Below are positions 27,917 through 34,070 of a DNA stretch of 34,070 bases, one piece after another. The stretch lies in contig JAFGGT010000058.1 of NCBI GenBank assembly GCA_016930445.1, positions 1-34,070 on the forward strand. Direction: 5' to 3'. A program made the position numbers and the translations under genes. The stretch comes from Candidatus Methanofastidiosia archaeon (GTDB taxonomy: Archaea; Methanobacteriota_B; Thermococci; Methanofastidiosales; NM3). The number at the start of each line of letters is the position of its first letter. Position 1 is the first letter of the stretch. The notes under the pieces were generated by a model. That model searched no databases. It was not told where the DNA came from and saw only the letters and a list, made by a program, of their open reading frames with translations.

Positions 27917-30900
27917 TCACGCCCTGTCCTCCAGCTTCAGCTTTGGCCATATGAGCATTGACTCGAGCTCTTGTATAAGTAATTTGAAAGCATATGATAC
28001 CTCGACAACGTAGATATCTATCTCCTCTCCACATATTGCGCAGTACTTCTTGTTCCTCACCTTGTCATAGATGGCGAGATTTCCGCACTTGTTGCACACG
28101 AGCACATTGTACTTGTCGGAAGACTCCAGAAGCCTCTCCTGTAGTAGCATCGCCGCGCCGTGGCCGACTAGGCAGTCACGCTCCATCTCTCCGAACCTTA
28201 GGCCCCCTTCCCTGGCCTTACCCTCTGTAGGTTGCCTCGTCAGCATCTGCCTTGGGCCCCTTGAACGGGCATGCATCTTGTCCGAGACCATGTGGTGGAG
28301 CTTCTGGTAGTATGCAACGCCTATGTAGATGTCTGCCAACATCATCTCTCCGGTGATCCCGTTGTAGAGGACCTCCCTTCCAGTATGCTTAAGCCCGTTC
28401 TCCACAAGCTTTCTCCTGATGTCGGATTCGTCCTCATTGTCGAAGGCCGTCGCGTCTATCCTCCTCCCCTCCAGGGATCCGACCTTGCCCCCTATCATCT
28501 CAAGTATCTGTCCAACGGTCTTACGCGATGGGATTGCGTGGGGATTTATTATCAGGTCAGGCACGATGCCGGATTCCGTGAATGGCATGTCCTCTTGGGG
28601 CATGATGTAACCTATGACACCCTTCTGTCCGTGACGGGATGCGAACTTGTCACCAAGCTCGGGTATGCGCTGATTCCTCATCTTTATCTTCGCAAGCTTA
28701 TTTCCGTCCTGGGTCTCGGAGATTATCACCTTGTCTATGGTGCCTTCCTCGCCCGGGCGGATAGCGATAGAGGTCTCTCCACGGCCTGCGATGTCGATTC
28801 CGAAATCATCTAGCTCCTGCAGGAAACGCGGCGGGCTGGTCCTGCCTATTATTACATTTCCCCCGGAGACCGTGGATTCGGGCCTGATTATGCCATCGTC
28901 GTCCAGGAACTCGTATGCCTCGTTGCCGCGGAATCCCCTTATCGTCTGGTCGGGTATCTCGAACTTGTCAACCTGCCCTCCAGGATAACGCCTTTCCTCT
29001 GTTGCGTATGTCCTGAAGAACGTCGTCCTTCCAAGACCCCTCTCGATCGAACCCTTGTTGATTATCAGGGCATCCTCAATATTATAACCATAATATGAAA
29101 GTATCGCAACGACAAAGTTCTGGCCGGCGGGCCTTCTGTCGAACTTGACCGCGTCAAGGATCTTCGTGTTGACGATCGGCACCTCGGGGTAGTGCATGAG
29201 GTGTTCCCTCGTCTCCACACCCCACATGTAGTTCGCAGATGGGAATCCCAGTGCCTGCTTCGCCATGCCGGCTCCGTATGAGATCCTAGGAGCGGCGTTG
29301 TGCTCGGGGAACGGCACTATGCTGGCCGCAATGCCCAGTATCGATGCGTTGTATATCTCAAGGTGCGTGTGGTCCGGGGTTATCTCGTCCTCATTAATGG
29401 CCACGAAGGCGTTCTCTTCCTCCTCAGCATCCAAAAACTCGATGATCCCCCTTTCGATGAGGTCGTTCCAGTTGAGCTCCCTCTTTATCATCTGATCGAC
29501 CATCTCGTCTTTTAGCAGTGACTTTCCTTCGGAGATTATTATGACCGGCCTCCTAGCGCGCCCGCCATCGCAATTTATCTGCACCTCGTTTGTGCTGGGA
29601 TAGAAGGCAACGTTGACCTGACGGGAGATGTAACCCCTTCTCCTGTCCTCGCGTATCTTCTTCACAAGATCGTTTCCGTTCTCGTGTATGCCTATGAGAT
29701 TTCCGTTGAGGTAGATGTAGGCCATGACCTTTGGGCCGGAACGCTTTTCGAGCTTCCTGAGCCCCACGAGCTTGAGGTATTCCATGAGGTCGTCCTCATC
29801 TGAGGACACTGAAACGGCGCTCATCAGGGCCATGTTCTTGACAAGGCCGCAGTTCGGACCTTCTGGTGTCTCGTTCGGGCAGATGCGACCCCAGTGCGTT
29901 GCGTGCAGGTCACGCGCTTCGAAGTGAGACTGGCTCCTTGACAGGGGGGACACCACCCTCCTAAGATGGGAGAGCCTCGACATGAAGTTCACAGAGTCCA
30001 TGAGCTGTGAGACGCCTGTCCTGCCGCCAGGCCAGCTGCCGGTGGCTATTGCATGCCTGATACGCTCGGTCAGGACATCGGAACGCACCGACTTCCTGAT
30101 GAACTCGTTCTGCCTTGTGGAGTCGTACCTTCCACGGGCATAGGTCCTCTCAAGCTGGTACTTTATGTCCCTTGTGAGTTGAATGAATGATAATCTGAAT
30201 AGATTTTTTAGAAGTTCTCCCGCAAGCTTCCAACGCTTGTTGGTGTAATGGTCCTTGTCATCCTCATCCCTCTTGGCCAATGCAAGCTCTATTACCCTCT
30301 CTGCCATTATGCCAAGATAATAGGCCTTCCTGACCCTATCGTCCCTCTCTGTCCCAATGTGGGGCAATAGATATCTGTCCACCGAGTCCTCCGCCCTCTT
30401 GAGGCGGTACTCCTGAAGTTGCCCAATGGCGACCTTCTTCCCAATGACGTCAAGGGCCGCCTCCTCGGAAGAGATCCCCAGCGAGTTCTCAAGATTGTCC
30501 AAAAGCTCCTTCTGGATCTCCTGGTCCCCTGACACCGCCATGACTATGTCCTGGTCAGATGTTATGCCAAGTGCCTTCATCAGGACGATGAATGGGACCT
30601 TGCCCGGAACCGAGGGAAATGAGACATCGAGGATGCCATCCCTCTTCCTCTCGATCTTGACGAGCGAGCGGAATCCCTGCCTTGTCGAAAAGACCTTTGC
30701 GATGCAGGACTCGGTCCTCTCGTCGTGCTCGACCAGGACCCTGTTCGGCGATAGGTCCTCGATGGCCACAATGACCTTCTCAGTGCCGTTGACTATGAAA
30801 TAGCCGCCTGGATCGTTCGGGTCCTCGCCAAGGGCCACGAGGTCTTGGTCGTCCTTATTTGATAATATGCAAGAAACAGACTTGAGCATCACGGGAAGGT

Positions 30901-31234
30901 CGCCGATAAAGACCTCCACCGGTTCTCCGAGCTCCCCGTCAGGGGTCTCGGCACACATCTCGAGGTAAAGGGGAACAGAATATGTCAGGCCACGCAATCT
31001 GCACTCAAACGGGTACAAAACCCTTTTGGAACCATCGGCCTCTTTGATCACAGGATTGCCATGCCTTATCTTACCGAACTTGACATTGAACTCATCAAAA
31101 TCCGTCTCAATCACACCTATCTCATCGATTATCTCCTGAAGACCTCTGGTAATGAAGTCGTTGTAGGAGTCAAGGTGTTGTCTCACAAAACCTTTCGTTT
31201 CAAAAAAGGATTTAATAACTGGCCATCCGTCCAT
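27917..31234 (-). CDS. rpoB: DNA-directed RNA polymerase subunit B (single, unsplit)
   Basis: 1105 aa; '[16 protein letters not shown]', '[15 protein letters not shown]', '[17 protein letters not shown]'-type motif, C-terminal zinc cluster. Confidence 0.98.
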   Translation of the reverse strand: MDGWPVIKSFFETKGFVRQHLDSYNDFITRGLQEIIDEIGVIETDFDEFNVKFGKIRHGNPVIKEADGSKRVLYPFECRLRGLTYSVPLYLEMCAETPDGELGEPVEVFIGDLPVMLKSVSCILSNKDDQDLVALGEDPNDPGGYFIVNGTEKVIVAIEDLSPNRVLVEHDERTESCIAKVFSTRQGFRSLVKIERKRDGILDVSFPSVPGKVPFIVLMKALGITSDQDIVMAVSGDQEIQKELLDNLENSLGISSEEAALDVIGKKVAIGQLQEYRLKRAEDSVDRYLLPHIGTERDDRVRKAYYLGIMAERVIELALAKRDEDDKDHYTNKRWKLAGELLKNLFRLSFIQLTRDIKYQLERTYARGRYDSTRQNEFIRKSVRSDVLTERIRHAIATGSWPGGRTGVSQLMDSVNFMSRLSHLRRVVSPLSRSQSHFEARDLHATHWGRICPNETPEGPNCGLVKNMALMSAVSVSSDEDDLMEYLKLVGLRKLEKRSGPKVMAYIYLNGNLIGIHENGNDLVKKIREDRRRGYISRQVNVAFYPSTNEVQINCDGGRARRPVIIISEGKSLLKDEMVDQMIKRELNWNDLIERGIIEFLDAEEEENAFVAINEDEITPDHTHLEIYNASILGIAASIVPFPEHNAAPRISYGAGMAKQALGFPSANYMWGVETREHLMHYPEVPIVNTKILDAVKFDRRPAGQNFVVAILSYYGYNIEDALIINKGSIERGLGRTTFFRTYATEERRYPGGQVDKFEIPDQTIRGFRGNEAYEFLDDDGIIRPESTVSGGNVIIGRTSPPRFLQELDDFGIDIAGRGETSIAIRPGEEGTIDKVIISETQDGNKLAKIKMRNQRIPELGDKFASRHGQKGVIGYIMPQEDMPFTESGIVPDLIINPHAIPSRKTVGQILEMIGGKVGSLEGRRIDATAFDNEDESDIRRKLVENGLKHTGREVLYNGITGEMMLADIYIGVAYYQKLHHMVSDKMHARSRGPRQMLTRQPTEGKAREGGLRFGEMERDCLVGHGAAMLLQERLLESSDKYNVLVCNKCGNLAIYDKVRNKKYCAICGEEIDIYVVEVSYAFKLLIQELESMLIWPKLKLEDRA

Positions 31235-31246
31235 CTAAATCTTCTC

Positions 31247-31498
31247 CTAATCTATAACGTACCTATAGTATACTCCCTCGCCGGCGGGGGAATTGTACCT
31301 AATGATCTTAATAATCTTTCCTTTGAGGGAAATGTTGTCCCTCTCCTCTATGGCTTTGATAATGGGGTCGCTGGACTTTATTAGAGGCAGATTATTCCTA
31401 GTAATATTATACTTTTCCAAGAACAAAATCTCCTCCTCGGGAGACAATACTATGTGTTGGGGTACTAATTCATGTTTAGTTATATCAATCTTACTCAT
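31247..31498 (-). CDS. rpoH: DNA-directed RNA polymerase subunit H
   Basis: 83 aa; 'HELVPQHIVLSPEEEILFLEKYNITRNNLPLIKSSDPIIKAI...GKIIKIIRYNSPAGEGVYYRYVI'. Confidence 0.97.
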   Translation of the reverse strand: MSKIDITKHELVPQHIVLSPEEEILFLEKYNITRNNLPLIKSSDPIIKAIEERDNISLKGKIIKIIRYNSPAGEGVYYRYVID

Positions 31499-31548
31499 TC
31501 AATATCAACCTCTATTCATACCACCATCTATTTATCTTAAGTATGAAG

Positions 31549-31622
31549 CGGGCCCGACGGGGTTCGAACCCGCGACCACCTGGTTAAAAGCCAGGTGCTC
31601 TTCCAGACTGAGCTACAGGCCC
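31549..31622 (-). tRNA. tRNA-Lys (anticodon TTT)
   Basis: Reverse strand GGGCCTGTAGCTCAGTCTGG...CCTGG-CTTTTAA-CCAGG...GGTTCGAACCC...CGGGCCC-G. Confidence 0.95.
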
Positions 31623-31741
31623 ATTTGAACGCTTTAACAGGAGTGGCTTCGCTGAGACCAATTGATATGAAGAAATTACAAAAACTCAAAGTCTCATTCA
31701 TCTCCAATATGTCAACCATCACCTTTTACACCATCAATTGG

Positions 31742-31816
31742 CGCCCGGGCCGGGATTCGGACCCGAGTCACAGGAGTGACAGTCCTGTATGATGGACCGG
31801 ACTACACCACCCGGGC
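31742..31816 (-). tRNA. tRNA-Asp (anticodon GTC)
   Basis: Reverse strand GCCCGGGTGGTGTAGTCCGG...CAGGA-CTGTCAC-TCCTG...GGGTCCGAATCCC...CCCGGGC-G. Confidence 0.94.
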
Positions 31817-31828
31817 ATACAATGTTGA

Positions 31829-31951
31829 GGTAAGTGGCCGGCAGCGTCTCGAGGTTCCCACCTAAGGTAGTACCACTCGAATCGCAAAGAGACTTTACTT
31901 CTGGGATCGGAACGAGACCAGGTGTGACCCTCCCGCTATGACCGCCGTACC
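31829..31951 (-). rRNA. 5S ribosomal RNA (ends approximate)
   Basis: Reverse strand GGTACGGCGGTCATAGCGGGAGGGTCACACCTGGTCTCGTTCCGATCCCAGAAGTAAAGTC...CGCTGCCGGCCACTTACC has the archaeal 5S consensus. No 16S or 23S nearby. Confidence 0.92.
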
Positions 31952-31972
31952 GGACATTGTGTTATCATTCCC

Positions 31973-31981
31973 CTTTTTAAA
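31973..31981 (-). promoter_or_regulatory. Candidate TATA box for the 5S rRNA
   Basis: Reverse strand TTTAAAAAG, centred about 26 nt upstream of the estimated 5S 5' end. Confidence 0.5.
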
Positions 31982-32010
31982 CTTTTCGGTATTCAAATTA
32001 TTTGGAAATA

Positions 32011-32022
32011 GCCTATATAAAT
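32011..32022. promoter_or_regulatory. TATA-like element readable on either strand
   Basis: Plus CCTATATAAATT preceded by purine-rich GGAAATAG (BRE-like); minus AATTTATATAGG. Could serve a plus-strand transcript or a second 5S promoter. Confidence 0.35.
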
Positions 32023-32187
32023 TTTAGGGTTTTTGGAGACATATAACGGGGTGAGTCCCCAGATTCGGAGCTCTGCGCTAGGCAAATATCATGCCAAGCG
32101 GCATATTCTCGAGATCCCAGGGGAAATTTCATGCGAGGAGAATGTGATCCTTCGAAAATCGTTCTGCCTTACATCGCCTTAGAATAG

Positions 32188-33588
32188 CTAACCTGTCGCC
32201 TCTCCGATCCTTCTTGAGACGTCCTCGAGGAATGGCGTGATGTTCTCATGCGGGACGAATGCGCCGCATGCGCAGGCATGGCCACCGCCTTCCCCCCCAT
32301 ATTGCTCGGACACTTCCCTAAGTATCTTGCCCATGTTTATCTTCCTGCCGATGAGCAGCTTTGAGCATCTCAGGGACACCTTGATGTTGCGGTCGTCCGT
32401 CGGAGTATAGCCAATGATCGGCGTGTAGGGATCTATGCCCTCGGATCCCAGCAGCAATCCCGCAACGGTGCCCACCAAGGTATCCGATATGCCGGTTCCA
32501 TCGAAGTATTGGAGATTGTCCATCTTCTCTATACCCCTGGACTCTATGAGGCCTATGCCTCTTGCGAGCTTTCTCCTATGTGTCTTTAGCAGGCTCATCA
32601 GCTTGTCGAAGTATATGCCCCTGTTCCCCTTGGCAACTTCCACCCCTATGTCCGGAGCACCGTTCCTCCCCGCGGCATTTAGACATGTTGAGAACTCGGT
32701 CGCATCTCGAAGCGGCGAGTATGGCTCCTCCCCTTCCAACGTATAAGACTCTCCGAACACAAGCTTGGGCGCCAGATGGACAAAGTCCCCAGGGAGCTCG
32801 CTTAGTATCCTCCTGATAAGCTCTGTCCCCAGTACTTGCTTCTCCTCGAAGGAAAGGTCGGATGGGGTCCTCCAGTCCTCGTTCCTCAAGGGTATCCCAA
32901 GAGAGGACAGTAGGGCGATGCAATTCGATTCATTTCCAGTGACCCCCGGGACGGGGGGGTCGGAGAAGTACTGGAGCGCCTTGTATATTGGTCTTGTGAA
33001 TCTGCCATAGAGCCTTAGGTCTGGCGATGCGGCGACACTGCCATTAGATATGCCATCCTCCAGTATCGATCTGTTCGCGCCCTTGAGGGACCCCCATATG
33101 TTCTGCATGTCGCCGACAGCACCCACGATGGCCAATGGGGCAAGGTCCGTATTGGACCCATCCAGCGCCTTGGCAAAGTAATAGGCCATGCCGCTTCCCG
33201 AGATCTCATCACCGCCATCCACGCCTGCAAGGAATGGATTGAAGTGGCAATCATAGAGGGACTCCGTGAACTGGTGATGGTCGATTATGGTGATCCTCGA
33301 ATCGGGGAAATAGCGCCTTATGGTGTTCTGCTGTCCGCTGCCAATGTCGCAGAATATCATGTTCTCGAAAGGCTCTATCCTTGGGATGTCATTGATCTTG
33401 ACACACTTGAAGCTGTGCTCAATCCCTGCCCTTTCCAAGGCCTTGGATACTATGGCGCAGCTTGAGATGCCGTCGGCATCCATATGGGACGCGATCAGGA
33501 AATCATCGTTGCGATTCTCGATGACGTTCTTGGTGCACGACCTGGCCAACTGGAAAAGGTCCATGTAGAATCTTGGGTCAGCTGCCAA
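32188..33588 (-). CDS. RecJ-like DHH family single-stranded-DNA exonuclease/phosphoesterase
   Basis: 466 aa; 'FLIASHMDADGISSCAIVSKAL', 'FCDIGSGQ', 'ITIIDHHQF', C-terminal 'YGGEGGGHACACGAFVP'. Confidence 0.9.
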   Translation of the reverse strand: MAADPRFYMDLFQLARSCTKNVIENRNDDFLIASHMDADGISSCAIVSKALERAGIEHSFKCVKINDIPRIEPFENMIFCDIGSGQQNTIRRYFPDSRITIIDHHQFTESLYDCHFNPFLAGVDGGDEISGSGMAYYFAKALDGSNTDLAPLAIVGAVGDMQNIWGSLKGANRSILEDGISNGSVAASPDLRLYGRFTRPIYKALQYFSDPPVPGVTGNESNCIALLSSLGIPLRNEDWRTPSDLSFEEKQVLGTELIRRILSELPGDFVHLAPKLVFGESYTLEGEEPYSPLRDATEFSTCLNAAGRNGAPDIGVEVAKGNRGIYFDKLMSLLKTHRRKLARGIGLIESRGIEKMDNLQYFDGTGISDTLVGTVAGLLLGSEGIDPYTPIIGYTPTDDRNIKVSLRCSKLLIGRKINMGKILREVSEQYGGEGGGHACACGAFVPHENITPFLEDVSRRIGEATG

Positions 33589-33602
33589 TATAAGCTTTTA
33601 CT

Positions 33603-33932
33603 TCATGCCCTGATACGGGATTCGTTCCAGAACGCATCGTCCAACTTGTTGGATTCCTCGGAGATCAGCCATTCCGAAAGTTCATTCAGCCTTTCCTGTA
33701 TCCATGAGTTGCCCTTCCTCTGTGACCGCTCCCAAAGAAATGACAGATAGTCCCCGAGGGACTCGGGATATTCGATATAGTCCTTGTCCAAGAGCTCGTA
33801 AAGGTAAGGTTCCCCCCTATCGTTGCAGTCTCCACCTATGCTGGCATACCTGATATACCATCCTGTGCTCGTTATCTTGATGCCATAAATGTTCTTATGG
33901 CCCCACTTCTTGGACAATACGGTGAATTTCAT
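33603..33932 (-). CDS. Hypothetical protein
   Basis: 109 aa intact ORF; 'YIRYASIGGDCNDRGEPYLYELLDKDYIEYPESLGDYLSFLWERSQ' looks protein-like, but no family is assigned. Confidence 0.6.
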   Translation of the reverse strand: MKFTVLSKKWGHKNIYGIKITSTGWYIRYASIGGDCNDRGEPYLYELLDKDYIEYPESLGDYLSFLWERSQRKGNSWIQERLNELSEWLISEESNKLDDAFWNESRIRA

Positions 33933-34020
33933 AAAAAATGACCCTCAATTCTAGTATAATGCGTTAAAGAATAAATATTTATCTAAATAATCGATAATAT
34001 TCTTTTAATTTCCTTTATAA

Positions 34021-34042
34021 TTGAAATATTCGAATAATTCAA
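34021..34042. repeat. 22-bp near-perfect palindrome in an AT-rich intergenic region
   Basis: TTGAAATATTCGAATAATTCAA; 10 of 11 half-site pairs match. Confidence 0.8.
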
Positions 34043-34070
34043 ATATTAAAAAAACAGTTCAAAAAATATA

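Noticed and set aside
31537-31792. ORFs 31537-31722, 31595-31792 and the end of 31293-31628
   Set aside because: They cross the tRNA-Lys and tRNA-Asp genes; not credible proteins.
32041-32160. SRP RNA or RNase P RNA
   Set aside because: The interval is too short and lacks motifs I recognise for either RNA.

Overview
Archaeal chromosomal window, probably euryarchaeal and Thermoplasmata-like (inferred from gene content and order and from an unlinked 5S rRNA gene; not tested by phylogeny). The right half is an informational supercluster on the minus strand: 5S rRNA - tRNA-Asp(GTC) - tRNA-Lys(TTT) - rpoH - rpoB - rpoA1 - rpoA2 - rpl30e - nusA - rps12 - rps7 - EF-2. The left half and middle hold accessory and housekeeping genes: an AlkD/AlkC-like HEAT gene overlapping a SplB-type radical SAM gene, CorA, a polyferredoxin divergent from a TrmB regulator, tRNA-Val(TAC), an ATPase-less secreted Lon-like protease, archaeal GAPDH, DeoC, a TrkA-N/DHH fusion, a COG1340-like coiled-coil protein, and a plus-strand run of DUF373-7TM-beta-propeller, GT-C/STT3-like protein, nadC and two tandem Cas4/RecB-like genes. 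A RecJ-like DHH phosphoesterase lies near the right end. The strongest lead for an undescribed system is the ATGA-coupled Cas4-like pair at 18403-19979. One member keeps the PD-(D/E)XK motifs, and its partner appears to have lost every catalytic residue while keeping the Fe-S cysteine pattern; no CRISPR array, cas1 or cas2 was seen. Other leads are a radical SAM photolyase-like protein with a Pol X-like HhH tail coupled to an AlkD-like gene, and a DUF373 membrane protein with a seven-repeat extracytoplasmic propeller. All family calls come from reading motifs; no database search was run.
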